In this document: positions 54,471 to 63,216 of the stretch, piece after piece
How the letters are laid out: each line of letters starts with the position of its first letter
How positions within the stretch are numbered: position 1 is the first letter of the stretch
Origin: Microbacterium psychrotolerans
GTDB taxonomy: Bacteria; Actinomycetota; Actinomycetes; Actinomycetales; Microbacteriaceae
Direction: 5' to 3'
Assembly: GCF_031085295.1 (NCBI RefSeq)
Contig: NZ_JAVFWO010000003.1
Location: 186,001-250,000, forward strand
Length of the DNA: 64,000 bases
The notes under the pieces: generated by a model
The model's input: only the letters and a program-made list of their open reading frames with translations
The model's database searches: none
Told to the model about the DNA's origin: nothing
Program-made: the position numbers and the translations under genes

Positions 54471-55744
54471 TTCCAGATCGACTTCAGGTACGCGTCGGTG
54501 GGACTGGGCACCAGGGCGTCGAACTGGCTGGTGCCCCACGAAGCCATCGAGCTGTCGTAGGTCCAGCGGCCCGACGCGACAGGGTTGCGGGTGGTCGCCT
54601 CGGCGTACGAGACCTTGGTGTTCGAGACGCCGCCCCACTTGCTGCGGTACATGGAGCCGAAGATGTACGAGTCCTTGGCGTACAGCTGGAAGTCCTCGCC
54701 GATCCCGTTGATGGCCTGCGCGAGCTGCGGAGTGTCGGCATCGGCGGGCTTGGGGTAGCGGGCATTGATCGCGGTGGCCTGCGATGTGATGATGCTGTGG
54801 TCCAGCACGAGGAACGGCGTGCCCTTGTTCGGGTCGTCGCTGCGCATGCCACCGATCTGCAGGGCGCAGTTGAGCGAGCCGAAGAAGGTCGTGTCGCGCA
54901 CAGTGAGCCCGCGGTACCAGCCCGACCCGTACATCTGGATCGTGTCGACGTGGTCGGTGGCGCCCGTGGGGCGGAACACCGGTGCCGAGTAGCATCCGTC
55001 CCACACGCTGTCGATGAGCACGCAGTCGGCGCCGGCGGCGTAGCCGAGCGGGTCCGAGATGTCGGACTTCGCGTTGCTCATGACGATCTCGTAGGCGCCG
55101 CACTCGCGCGTGGTCGCCCCGTATGACGACGCCATGCTGAGGCCGTCCGACATGGTCGACTGCGCCCAGGCGCTGCGCGTGCAGTTGGTCAGCAGCACGT
55201 CGACGCCGTTGATGCGGGCGAAGGTGACGCCGTAGACCTCGCGCAGGCGCGCCGGTTCGGTGATGACGACCGAGCCCCAGCCGTCGCGCGGCGAGACGAG
55301 CACGTTCTTGCTCCACTGGGCGCTGCCCAGACCCTGCAGCACCGCCTTCGATCCCGACGACGCGCCCAAGCCGGGAAGGGTGCCCGGACGCACCTTGATG
55401 TGCACACCCGCGGCAGCCTTCGATGCGGTGACCGCCAGCAGCGCCGTGCGGATGGCCGCCCAGGTGCAGTCGACCTCGACCGTCGTGACGGCGTCGCCGA
55501 TCCAGGGCGTGTGGGCGGGCCAGTGGGTGCCGTTGGGTCCGAACGAGCGAATCACCGCGGGGCGAGCAGTGCCCACGATGGCCGCGGGCGCGGCGGTCGG
55601 AACGGAGGATGCGGAGGGGACGGATGCCGTCGCCGACGGCGACGCCGCGGTCTGGGCGGGTGCGCACATTGCGGTGGCCGCCGCGGGGGCGGCGACGGCG
55701 AGCAGCCGGACGAAGGACCGGCGGCTGATCGGGTCGGTGTTCAT
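54467..55744 (-). CDS. Tat-exported right-handed beta-helix protein
   Basis: 425 residues. A twin-arginine signal (PISRRSFVRLLAVAAPAAATA), an Ala/Ser/Pro-rich spacer to ~60, then repetitive beta-strand segments with Asn/Asp turns (about 90-400) typical of pectate-lyase-like parallel beta-helices: VYGVTFARINGVDVLLTNC, CVLIDSVWDG, LTVRDTTFFG. No catalytic set identified. Such proteins act as polysaccharide lyases, epimerases or hydrolases. Sandwiched with 4-bp overlaps between an acyltransferase and Wzx, so it likely acts on this polymer. Confidence 0.75.
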   Translation of the reverse strand: MNTDPISRRSFVRLLAVAAPAAATAMCAPAQTAASPSATASVPSASSVPTAAPAAIVGTARPAVIRSFGPNGTHWPAHTPWIGDAVTTVEVDCTWAAIRTALLAVTASKAAAGVHIKVRPGTLPGLGASSGSKAVLQGLGSAQWSKNVLVSPRDGWGSVVITEPARLREVYGVTFARINGVDVLLTNCTRSAWAQSTMSDGLSMASSYGATTRECGAYEIVMSNAKSDISDPLGYAAGADCVLIDSVWDGCYSAPVFRPTGATDHVDTIQMYGSGWYRGLTVRDTTFFGSLNCALQIGGMRSDDPNKGTPFLVLDHSIITSQATAINARYPKPADADTPQLAQAINGIGEDFQLYAKDSYIFGSMYRSKWGGVSNTKVSYAEATTRNPVASGRWTYDSSMASWGTSQFDALVPSPTDAYLKSIWK

Positions 55745-56787
55745 CGTGAGGGCCTTCCGTCGGAGGTGGACAGCGATCCGGAGGACGAAGCGGTGCTCAC
55801 CCGGCGGGCGGGCCACGCGAACAGCAGGTCGAGAGCGGGCAGCAGGCGCAGCAGTCGCACCATGACGACGCCCGCGCCGAGCCCGAACGCGAAGCCGACG
55901 GCGAGGGCGATCCAGGCGTTCCCCGTGAGGGCGCCGAGGGCGACGCCGGCGCTCGTCGGCCACCAGTGCACGATGTAGTACACCAGCGAGTCGCGCCCGA
56001 CGGCGCGCAGGGGTCGCAGCATCCGTGCCGATCCGATGCGGCGCGCGATCACGATCGCGATGCCGATGCCGCCGGCGGCGAACGGCGCCGACACGGCGGT
56101 GTACCGCAGACCGACGCCCACCGCCGCCGCGGCGACGGTGGCGAGGGCGAGCGCCGTGCAGGCCCAGATGACCCAGCGGCGCGCGAGGGTGCGCTCGAGG
56201 GCGCCGACGTGCTGCGAGAACCAGACGCCGATCATGAAGAACACCAGCAGCAGGAAGAATCGCCGGGCGCCGAAGTCGGGCACGAGCGCGGCGGCCACGA
56301 GCGCGCCGCCGGCGATCCAGAGCGGCGGCACACGGGGTGTGACGAGCGCGACCATATAGAAGAGGAACAGGTCGTACAGGAACCACAGGTGCTCGACCGG
56401 GTCGTACAGCGGCAGCAGCAGGTCCCAGGCGGTGACGACGTGCGCGGTGACGCCGCCGACGATCCCTTCACGGATGCCGAACGTGTACAGCAGCGCGAGC
56501 GCGATGACCGACCACACGAGGTACGGGTACAGCACGCGGCGCACCTTGCCGGTGACGTAGGCACGCGGGCCGCGGGCGAGCGAGGCGCTGACGAGCAGTC
56601 CCGAGAGGAACACCATCAGCGGCATGCGCACGGGGGAGAACGCCGTGTTCAGCACCCACGCGACCTCGGGTGCGCCGAGAGGGGAGGAGCTCGCGAAGAG
56701 CACGGCGTGGTTGAACACCACGAGGATGATCGACGTCCCGCGGAGGACGTCCATCCATTCGATGCGCGACTTCTCGACCGCTGCCAT
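55741..56787 (-). CDS. Acyltransferase-3 family membrane protein
   Basis: 348 residues, about ten membrane helices. It opens RIEWMDVLRGTSIILVVFNHAVL with the catalytic-site His of the OafA/WecH family and has VEHLWFLYDLFLFYM in the fourth-helix region. No SGNH domain, unlike the protein at 4312. Transfers acetyl or succinyl to glycans. First gene of the three-gene minus-strand operon with the beta-helix protein and flippase. Confidence 0.87.
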   Translation of the reverse strand: MAAVEKSRIEWMDVLRGTSIILVVFNHAVLFASSSPLGAPEVAWVLNTAFSPVRMPLMVFLSGLLVSASLARGPRAYVTGKVRRVLYPYLVWSVIALALLYTFGIREGIVGGVTAHVVTAWDLLLPLYDPVEHLWFLYDLFLFYMVALVTPRVPPLWIAGGALVAAALVPDFGARRFFLLLVFFMIGVWFSQHVGALERTLARRWVIWACTALALATVAAAAVGVGLRYTAVSAPFAAGGIGIAIVIARRIGSARMLRPLRAVGRDSLVYYIVHWWPTSAGVALGALTGNAWIALAVGFAFGLGAGVVMVRLLRLLPALDLLFAWPARRVSTASSSGSLSTSDGRPSR

Positions 56788-56809
56788 CAGTCTCCGAGCT
56801 TCGGCGTGC

Positions 56810-57520
56810 TCAGGTTCTCCGTCGCCGGCTCAGCGCGATGCCGCCGGTGATGGCCGCCACGGCGGCGAGGGTCGCGGCGACGGTCCAGCCGACGGCGGCG
56901 CCGGTGGCTGCAAGGGCGTCGTCGGCAGCGGCTGACGCAGGGGTCGTGGCTGCCGACGGCACAGGCGTCGCCGTCTGGGTCGGTGTGGGAGTCGCCGTAG
57001 CGGTTGCCGTCGGGGTGGGTGTCGGCGTCGCCGTCTGGGTGGGCGTGGGCGTGGGGGTCGGCGTGGGAGTCGGCGTCGGCGTGATTGCGCAGCCGATGAC
57101 GGTGACGAGCGGGCTCGGATGCGTGACGATCCCGGTGGTCCACGACGGCTCGGCGTCGTCACGGGCGGCGTACCCGTAAGCAATCGCGGACGCGTCGTCG
57201 AGGTCGTCGCAGGTGTACCCGGTCACGGTCGCGTCGTAGTTGCGCACCTCGCCCGGTTCGTAGCGGCTCGGCCCCCAGGTGTACACCTCGCCGCCGGGAG
57301 CGGTGACGCGCGCGGCGCCCCACGCGGTGACGGACGACAGGTTGCGCGTGTACACCGAGATGTCCACCTCGCCCGGCGTCGTGAAGTCGATCACCACGCT
57401 CGCCTCGCCGATGATCCCGCTGCTCTCGGCCGACGCTGCGTGGACGGCGGCGAGTGCGCCTCCGCCGAGGCCGAGGGTGATCGCGGTTGCCAGGATTGTG
57501 ACTCGTCTGCCTCTGTACAT
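56810..57520 (-). CDS. Secreted surface protein with LAXTG-type sorting signal
   Basis: 236 residues. Signal peptide (to about 31), a beta-rich domain with a Cys pair (about 35-130), a Pro-Thr repeat linker (133-180), and a C-terminal LAATG (203-207), hydrophobic helix and RRRRT. LAXTG is the motif of class E sortases in actinobacteria, so wall anchoring is expected. ATG 57520 behind GGGGAG. Lies 22 bp upstream of the acyltransferase gene on the same strand. Confidence 0.78.
   Translation of the reverse strand: MYRGRRVTILATAITLGLGGGALAAVHAASAESSGIIGEASVVIDFTTPGEVDISVYTRNLSSVTAWGAARVTAPGGEVYTWGPSRYEPGEVRNYDATVTGYTCDDLDDASAIAYGYAARDDAEPSWTTGIVTHPSPLVTVIGCAITPTPTPTPTPTPTPTQTATPTPTPTATATATPTPTQTATPVPSAATTPASAAADDALAATGAAVGWTVAATLAAVAAITGGIALSRRRRT
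56957..57085 (-). repeat. Pro-Thr-coding repeat in the LAATG surface protein
   Basis: Tandem 6-bp units (CCGACN/CCCACN read on the minus strand) encoding PT, interrupted by QTA. Inverted relative to the repeat at 52421-52520; the two flank a 4.4-kb block. Confidence 0.75.
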
Positions 57521-57647
57521 TGTGCTCCCCAAGCCCAAAGAGAACGCCCGGGGCCGTTCCCTTCCGGCTCCGGGCGGCAGTGCCCCATCTAGGTGCCACG
57601 CTACGGCGATCCGGCCGGCGGGGGGTTACTGTCGCGTTTCGTCTCGG

Positions 57648-57806
57648 TTAAGCCCCGTGTTCAGGAGTTTGGGGTGCCGAGGTGTCGCCGTAGTAGTGGC
57701 GCACGGATTCCCGCGAGTCGATGACGAGGAGCGCGTAGAGCGTGACGGCCGCGGTGGCGGCGACCGCGACGAGCGCGAGGGTGACGGTGACGATGACTCG
57801 GATCAC
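57648..57806 (-). CDS. Possible small membrane protein
   Basis: 52 residues from GTG 57806: one membrane helix (about 3-28) and a 24-residue hydrophilic end, VIDSRESVRHYYGDTSAP. An upstream TTG (57938) would make 96 residues but overlaps the divergent Nudix leader. No clear ribosome-binding site. Unrecognised; may not be real. Confidence 0.35.
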   Translation of the reverse strand: MIRVIVTVTLALVAVAATAAVTLYALLVIDSRESVRHYYGDTSAPQTPEHGA

Positions 57807-58023
57807 GGTGGGGGCGAGGCTCCGGGACGAATGGGCGAGGTGGGAGTGCCCATCAAGCTTAGGCTTCTTGCCGATGGTTCCGCGGCGCCGTGTGGGTACG
57901 AACGGGACGCCATTTATGAAGGACGGATGCTGCGCCAATCACGTCAGCGCCACGCTCGCGGTGGCGTCGCACGGCGTCTGGGTGCGCGACGCCGACCGGC
58001 GTCGCGCGCGTGAGAATGAGAAG

Positions 58024-58512
58024 GTGAGTTTTCTTCCCGCCGACCTGTACGCGACGATCGAGGCATCGATCCCTATCGCATGTGTGGATTTCGTCCCGAT
58101 TCGTCGCAGCGATCACGGTCTCGAGGTCGGGTTGATTCTCCGCGAATCGCCCTTCGGCCAGGTGTGGTGCCACCTCGGCGGTCGCGTTCTCCACGGCGAA
58201 ACCCTCCGCCAGGCCATCGACCGCCATGCGGTGGACACACTAGGAATACCGGCGATTGTCGATCACGACCCTCAGCCCGACTTTGTTTACCAGTGGTTCC
58301 CGCCGGCCGTGGCTCCGCACGACGGCACCGCCCACGGCAAAGACCCGCGTAAGCACGCGATCGGGCTGTCGTTCCTTGTCGAGATCGACGGTGAGCCAGT
58401 CCCACGCAATGAGGCTCTCGATTTTCGCTATGTCGTGGCCGGCGCGCTTCCCGATCGGATCTGGCCAGGGTCGGCGGAACTGATCGCAGAACTCACTCGC
58501 CGATCTCGGTGA
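58024..58512 (+). CDS. GDP-mannose-hydrolase-like Nudix protein
   Basis: 162 residues. Opens MSFLPADLYATIEASIPIACVD-like as in GDP-mannose mannosyl hydrolase, with Nudix box GGRVLHGE (Gly53-x5-Glu59) and Arg67 spaced correctly. The usual catalytic REUxEE is RHAVDT. GDP-mannose mannosyl hydrolases lack those glutamates in the same way, so the defect supports that subfamily. It would hydrolyse a GDP-sugar. GTG 58024 with GAGAAG upstream. Beside a gmd-fcl pair, like gmm in colanic-acid loci. Converges on the Dabb gene with 20-bp overlap. Confidence 0.75.
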   Translation: MSFLPADLYATIEASIPIACVDFVPIRRSDHGLEVGLILRESPFGQVWCHLGGRVLHGETLRQAIDRHAVDTLGIPAIVDHDPQPDFVYQWFPPAVAPHDGTAHGKDPRKHAIGLSFLVEIDGEPVPRNEALDFRYVVAGALPDRIWPGSAELIAELTRRSR

Positions 58513-58789
58513 GGTAGTCGCCCACCCACCAGTCCGAGATCTGCGACATTCGTCGCCCGGCCATGACGTGCGCCGGGTCGGTGCGAAATCTCTCGAACGC
58601 TACCTGGTTCTCGAATGTCGCATCTTCGACGATCACACGACCTTTTCGTTCGTCGAGTGAGCGCCGGATGATCCACGACACCACGCCCGGATGATGCGCG
58701 AACTGATCGAGCTCCTCAACCGTGCGGTCGAGGAGCTCGATGTCGACATCATCGTGCACGCGGAAGAGCACGATATGACGGAACGTCAT
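58493..58789 (-). CDS. Dabb (stress-responsive A/B barrel) family protein
   Basis: 98 residues, opening MTFRHIVLFRVHDDVD and closing SDWWVGDYL, the pattern of Dabb dimeric alpha/beta-barrel proteins. Members range from cyclases to unknowns; role here unknown. It lies 3 bp after the fcl stop, so it is in the GDP-fucose operon. Confidence 0.8.
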   Translation of the reverse strand: MTFRHIVLFRVHDDVDIELLDRTVEELDQFAHHPGVVSWIIRRSLDERKGRVIVEDATFENQVAFERFRTDPAHVMAGRRMSQISDWWVGDYLTEIGE

Positions 58790-58792
58790 CGG

Positions 58793-59776
58793 TTACTCGC
58801 GGATGGTGTCGACGTGGTCACGGTACCAAGCGACGGTGCGGTCGAGGCCGTCTTCGAGGCCGATCTTCGCTGTCCAGCCGGCGTCGGCGAGCTTGGACAC
58901 GTCGAGAAGCTTCTGCGGGGTCCCGTCGGGCTTGCTTGTGTCCCATTCAGTCTCGCCCTCGAAGCCGACGACGCCGGCGATGGTCTCGGCGATCTCGCGG
59001 ATCGTGACGTCACTACCGGTGCCGACATTGACCTGCTCCGGTCCGTCGTAGTGCTCGAGCAGGTGCAGCACAGCGTCGGCCATGTCGTCCGAATGAAGGA
59101 ACTCCCGCCGCGGGGTGCCGGTGCCCCAGTTCGTCACTGACTCCGCGCTCGACTTCGCCGCCTCGTCATACCGGCGGATCAGCGCGGGCAGCACATGCGA
59201 GCCCTCGGGGGAGAAGTTGTCGTTCGGTCCGTACAGGTTCGTCGGCATCGCAGAGATCCACGGCAGCCCGTACTGGCGGCGCACCGCCTGGACATTAAGA
59301 ATGCCGGCGATCTTGGCGATCGCGTACGCGTCGTTTGTCGGTTCCAGGTGCCCGGTGAGCAGCGAATCCTCACGGATTGGCTGCTCCGCGAACTTCGGGT
59401 AGATGCACGACGATCCCAGGAACGCGACCCGCTCGACCTCGTTCGCGACCGCCGCGTCCAGGACGTTGGACTGGATGCGGAGATTGTCGCTGAGGAAATC
59501 CACGGGATAGGTGCTGTTCGCCAGGATCCCACCGACCTTCGCTGCCGCCAGCACCAGATACTTCGGCTTGATCTCACGGAGGTAGTCGAAGACCGCGTCG
59601 CGGTCCTTCAGATCCAGTTCCGCCGACGTCTTGCCGACGATGTTGGTGAAACCGGCGCTCTCGAGTCGGCGCACGATCGCCGAACCGACCAGCCCGCGAT
59701 GCCCGGCGACGTAGAACGTCGCATCCCGATCCAGCTCGGCCGGGGTGTACTGGACGCCGTCGATCGCCGTGCTCAC
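58793..59776 (-). CDS. fcl: GDP-L-fucose synthase (copy 2)
   Basis: 327 residues, same length as copy 1 and identical over long stretches: [31 protein letters not shown], catalytic YAIAK and [13 protein letters not shown]. Differences cluster in surface segments. GTG start overlaps the gmd2 stop by GTGA exactly as in copy 1. Catalytic residues all present, so both copies look functional. Confidence 0.94.
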   Translation of the reverse strand: MSTAIDGVQYTPAELDRDATFYVAGHRGLVGSAIVRRLESAGFTNIVGKTSAELDLKDRDAVFDYLREIKPKYLVLAAAKVGGILANSTYPVDFLSDNLRIQSNVLDAAVANEVERVAFLGSSCIYPKFAEQPIREDSLLTGHLEPTNDAYAIAKIAGILNVQAVRRQYGLPWISAMPTNLYGPNDNFSPEGSHVLPALIRRYDEAAKSSAESVTNWGTGTPRREFLHSDDMADAVLHLLEHYDGPEQVNVGTGSDVTIREIAETIAGVVGFEGETEWDTSKPDGTPQKLLDVSKLADAGWTAKIGLEDGLDRTVAWYRDHVDTIRE

Positions 59777-60819
59777 CGCAGCGCCAGCGAGGGCTCGGTC
59801 GTCCAGGAGGCGAGGTCGACTGCGTCGATCCATTCCGGACCCTCTTCCAACGCCGTCACGTCGGCGTCCACCATCAGCTTCGCGAGTTCCTTTCCATCGA
59901 TCGTCGGGGTCCATCCGAGCTTCTCGCCCGCCTTCGTCGGGTCCCCGATGAGGGCGTCGACCTCGGTCGGGCGCAGGTAGCGCTCGTCGAACTTGACGAA
60001 CTCCTGCCAGTCCAGGCCGACGTGCCCGAACGACGTGTCGAGGAAGTCACGGATCGTGTAGCCGACGCCCGTGGCGAGCACGAAGTCCTCCGGCTCGTCG
60101 ACCTGCAGCATCCGCCACATACCTTCGACGTACTCCGCGGCGTAGCCCCAGTCCCGGATGGAGTCGATGTTGCCTAGATAGAGGTCCTTCTGAACCCCGG
60201 CCTTGATTCGAGCGACCGCGCGTGTGATCTTGCGCGTCACGAACGTCTCGCCACGTCGAGGGGATTCGTGATTGAAGAGAATGCCGTTGACCGCGAACAG
60301 GTTGTAAGCCTCGCGATAGTTCTTGGTGATCCAGTAGCTGTAGAGCTTGGCTGCCGCATACGGCGAGCGCGGATAGAACGGTGTGGTCTCCGACTGCGGC
60401 GGCGGCGTCGCGCCATACAACTCCGACGTCGATGCCTGATAGAACTTCGTGTCGATGCCCGACAGCCGCACCGCCTCCAACAGGCGGATCGTGCCGGTGC
60501 CAGTCGTGTCGGCCGTGTGCTCCGGCTCATCGAACGACACCCGCACATGCGACTGCGCCGCCAGGTTGTACACCTCATCCGGTTTGATCTCAGCCATCAA
60601 CGTCACCAAGCGCGCGCCGTCGCTCAGGTCGCCGTAGTGGAGGAACAGCTTCGCCTTCGGGTCATGCGGGTCCACATACAGGTGATCGATCCGGTGGGTA
60701 TTGAAGGTGGAGGCACGACGGATCAGCCCGTGAACCTCGTAACCCTTGGACAGCAAGAGCTCTGCAAGGTAGGAGCCGTCCTGGCCGGTGATACCGGTGA
60801 TAAGCGCACGCTTAGGCAA
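59773..60819 (-). CDS. gmd: GDP-mannose 4,6-dehydratase (copy 2)
   Basis: 348 residues beginning [17 protein letters not shown], one residue longer than copy 1. Catalytic [15 protein letters not shown] intact. By eye about nine in ten residues match copy 1. ATG start; overlaps the end of the upstream Wzy-like gene by 8 bp, so this copy is in a different operon context from copy 1 (below ugd). Confidence 0.95.
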   Translation of the reverse strand: MPKRALITGITGQDGSYLAELLLSKGYEVHGLIRRASTFNTHRIDHLYVDPHDPKAKLFLHYGDLSDGARLVTLMAEIKPDEVYNLAAQSHVRVSFDEPEHTADTTGTGTIRLLEAVRLSGIDTKFYQASTSELYGATPPPQSETTPFYPRSPYAAAKLYSYWITKNYREAYNLFAVNGILFNHESPRRGETFVTRKITRAVARIKAGVQKDLYLGNIDSIRDWGYAAEYVEGMWRMLQVDEPEDFVLATGVGYTIRDFLDTSFGHVGLDWQEFVKFDERYLRPTEVDALIGDPTKAGEKLGWTPTIDGKELAKLMVDADVTALEEGPEWIDAVDLASWTTEPSLALR

Positions 60820-62083
60820 AGTGAGACTTCCTCTCGTAGGTTTTCATTGATTGAAGTGAGGCTCCCGACGTTGAACGCAGCGGGCGCCAAAGAGCAGAGG
60901 CAATAGTGACCGCGAGCAAGTATCCAGGTACTGAGTACATGAACGTGTTCTCCGCGATGGCATTCACGAGCATGCCGCCAAGCATTGCGATCCCCAGCGT
61001 CGCGAGGGCGCCCGCCGCCTCCCCCGTCCGTGCGACCCGGCGAAGCGCGCGAAGCGTCGCGACAATGAGGATTGCGATCACCACAATGCCTAGCAGCCCC
61101 AGTTCGACGATCGCGCGCACATATTCGTTATGAGGCGGATAACCGTTCAGCAGTGCTCCGCCCGCGGCCGCGCCGTAGCCAACGCCAAAAATTGGGGACT
61201 GCTCCCAGTAGGTAAGTACATCCTGCCATCGGCCAATCCGCCATTCGAGCGAATTGCGCTCTCCGGACGCTCCTGACAAGTCGAGACTCACGAACTCGGA
61301 TACCCGCTCGGCACCGAGAGGCGAGAGAAGGAATCCGATGACGCCAGCCGCTGCCAGAACTGGCACCCCGATTCGAACGTTCCTCGCAACGCGGGGAGAC
61401 AGCAGGATGTAAGCGCAGAGCATCGCGGCAAGGGCTACGATGCCTCCCACGCTTCCCGTGCTCAATAGCGCGACAAACAGCACGGCTGCGACTACCAAGT
61501 CGAGGCGCCGGCGTCCCAGCTCGAAGTATGCGATCACCGACGCGGAGATAGCCATGCAATAAAGCAGTGCGGCCGAGTTTGGATGCGCCATGGTGCCCGT
61601 GGCTCGGAGTACTCCGTCAACAACCAACCCGCCACCCGTCGCGAATTGAATCAAAGAAAAGACCGCTGATGTAAGCGCTGTCAATTGGATGACTGTTACG
61701 ACCGCGCGCGGGCCTGGACGACTCCGGAGGTTCGCGACAATCACGAAGACAGCGATCACAGACATCAGGCGGATGTACTCGCTTATCGCATCGGCGTCGA
61801 AGAGCAGCGCTGATTGGCTAGACACGAAAAGCACCCCACCCAGAGCGAGCACCGGGATGAATCCCCGCCATCCACGGATGCCCGAGGCAATCCCCAGCCC
61901 GAGAATCAAGATCCCGAGTACGCCGCTTAGCGGATTTCCCGCGACCTGTAGGTTGAAGGGGCCGTCAAACGCGGCACGCGCCAGGATAAGGCAGGCAAGG
62001 AGGCCAAAAACGGGGAGGTCCCGCAGGAGGAGCAGGCCGAGAAGGAGAACAGGAGCGATGAACAGTAGTAGTTCAGCCGGCAT
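60812..62083 (-). CDS. O-antigen ligase/polymerase family membrane protein (second Wzy-like)
   Basis: 423 residues, about eleven membrane helices. The Wzy_C-type extracytoplasmic region has [25 protein letters not shown] and [17 protein letters not shown], a common O-antigen-ligase pattern. The tail is short and basic. ATG and the GT4 stop share a base (TAATG). Base composition is visibly less GC-rich than the upstream locus. Either polymerase or ligase. Confidence 0.85.
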   Translation of the reverse strand: MPAELLLFIAPVLLLGLLLLRDLPVFGLLACLILARAAFDGPFNLQVAGNPLSGVLGILILGLGIASGIRGWRGFIPVLALGGVLFVSSQSALLFDADAISEYIRLMSVIAVFVIVANLRSRPGPRAVVTVIQLTALTSAVFSLIQFATGGGLVVDGVLRATGTMAHPNSAALLYCMAISASVIAYFELGRRRLDLVVAAVLFVALLSTGSVGGIVALAAMLCAYILLSPRVARNVRIGVPVLAAAGVIGFLLSPLGAERVSEFVSLDLSGASGERNSLEWRIGRWQDVLTYWEQSPIFGVGYGAAAGGALLNGYPPHNEYVRAIVELGLLGIVVIAILIVATLRALRRVARTGEAAGALATLGIAMLGGMLVNAIAENTFMYSVPGYLLAVTIASALWRPLRSTSGASLQSMKTYERKSHFA

Positions 62084-63216
62084 TAGCGGACAATCGCGTC
62101 GATTTGGTTCAGCAGTCGGGGGACAGCAATTGGTGCCGCCCGGCTTGAAATAGCCAGGTCGGGGGCAATCTCCGTCCGATAGTGCTCGGTGACCGCTGAT
62201 GCGAGCGCATCAACGTCTGCTGGCGCTGTCGCGCCGCGCGACGAGTCTGTCAATAGGTCATCCTGGTCGCTAGCCGTTGTGGCAACGACCTTGGTGCCGC
62301 AAGCGAGCGCCTCAATAAGAGCTGTCGGCGACCCCTCGTAGTGCGATGTCATGAGCAGCAGAGCCGACTGTTGCAGCTCGTTGGCCACTCCCTCCCTGCT
62401 TAGGGCGCCGACGAGAGATACCCGGTCGGACAAACCCTGCCGCTCAATTGCTCGTTCGACGTTCGGGCGAAGGGAGCCATCGCCAATCATCGAGAGATGT
62501 GCGTCGAAGCCACGATCGCGTAGGGCAGCCGCGACGTCAATCGCCAGCAGCGGGTTCTTCTGTTCTTCCAGCCTCCCGACCCACACGATCCCGTTTTTCT
62601 CTATGGATTGAGTAGCGCCCATTGGACGGAAAACTGCGGGATCGTACCATGTGCGGGCAGATACGCATCGGCCCGGTGCGAGCACTGTCAGTCGCTCCGC
62701 CTCGCGGCGGTTGAATACGACCAGAGCCCTCACGCCCCGGACCGCTGCCCGTTCCAGCGCGTGGTAGAGGGGGCCGGCAAATCGCCAGACGGAGTCGGAG
62801 TTGTCCCCGGTCAAGCTCGCAGCAGCGTTGTGGATGAACTGCACGGGGGCCCCGAACCCGAACAACCAGGCTGCCTGACCCGTTTCGAGGCGATGTGTGT
62901 GCACCTCTGCTCCGAGAAGCGCACTCCGGATCGCTACGCGATGGCTGAAGAGCCCCGCAATGAAGCGGATCGAATGGGGCACGAGCTTTCGCCGGGCCCG
63001 CCGATCAAAGCGAGCGACGGGAAGAAACTGGATTGCCCTGTCGCCTACGCTGACTCGCCTCCAGACACCGACGGGAATATCGGAGGCTGTGATGCCTACA
63101 ACTGAGACCTCACGGTCAGGAGCGAACTGAATGACGTCATTGACGATCGTATCGATACCTGATGGGACGAGGTCTTGCGGGTCGAGGTGCTCGATCACAA
63201 CGATGGGCGCGCTCAC
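62083..63216 (-). CDS. Glycosyltransferase family 4
   Basis: 377 residues, GT-B. Acceptor half with VQFIHNAAASLTGD and ALVVFNRREAERLTVL; donor half with IVWVGRLEEQKNPLLAIDVA, MIGDGSLRPNVERAI and the EGSPTALIEALACGTKVV motif with its E-x7-E. GTG start overlaps the upstream GT2 stop. Codon use less GC-biased than neighbours left of 57 kb. Confidence 0.9.
   Translation of the reverse strand: MSAPIVVIEHLDPQDLVPSGIDTIVNDVIQFAPDREVSVVGITASDIPVGVWRRVSVGDRAIQFLPVARFDRRARRKLVPHSIRFIAGLFSHRVAIRSALLGAEVHTHRLETGQAAWLFGFGAPVQFIHNAAASLTGDNSDSVWRFAGPLYHALERAAVRGVRALVVFNRREAERLTVLAPGRCVSARTWYDPAVFRPMGATQSIEKNGIVWVGRLEEQKNPLLAIDVAAALRDRGFDAHLSMIGDGSLRPNVERAIERQGLSDRVSLVGALSREGVANELQQSALLLMTSHYEGSPTALIEALACGTKVVATTASDQDDLLTDSSRGATAPADVDALASAVTEHYRTEIAPDLAISSRAAPIAVPRLLNQIDAIVR

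Noticed and set aside
57648..57938. 96-residue reading from a TTG start
   Set aside because: TTG with no ribosome-binding site, and its first half overlaps the divergent Nudix leader; the short form is kept at low confidence.
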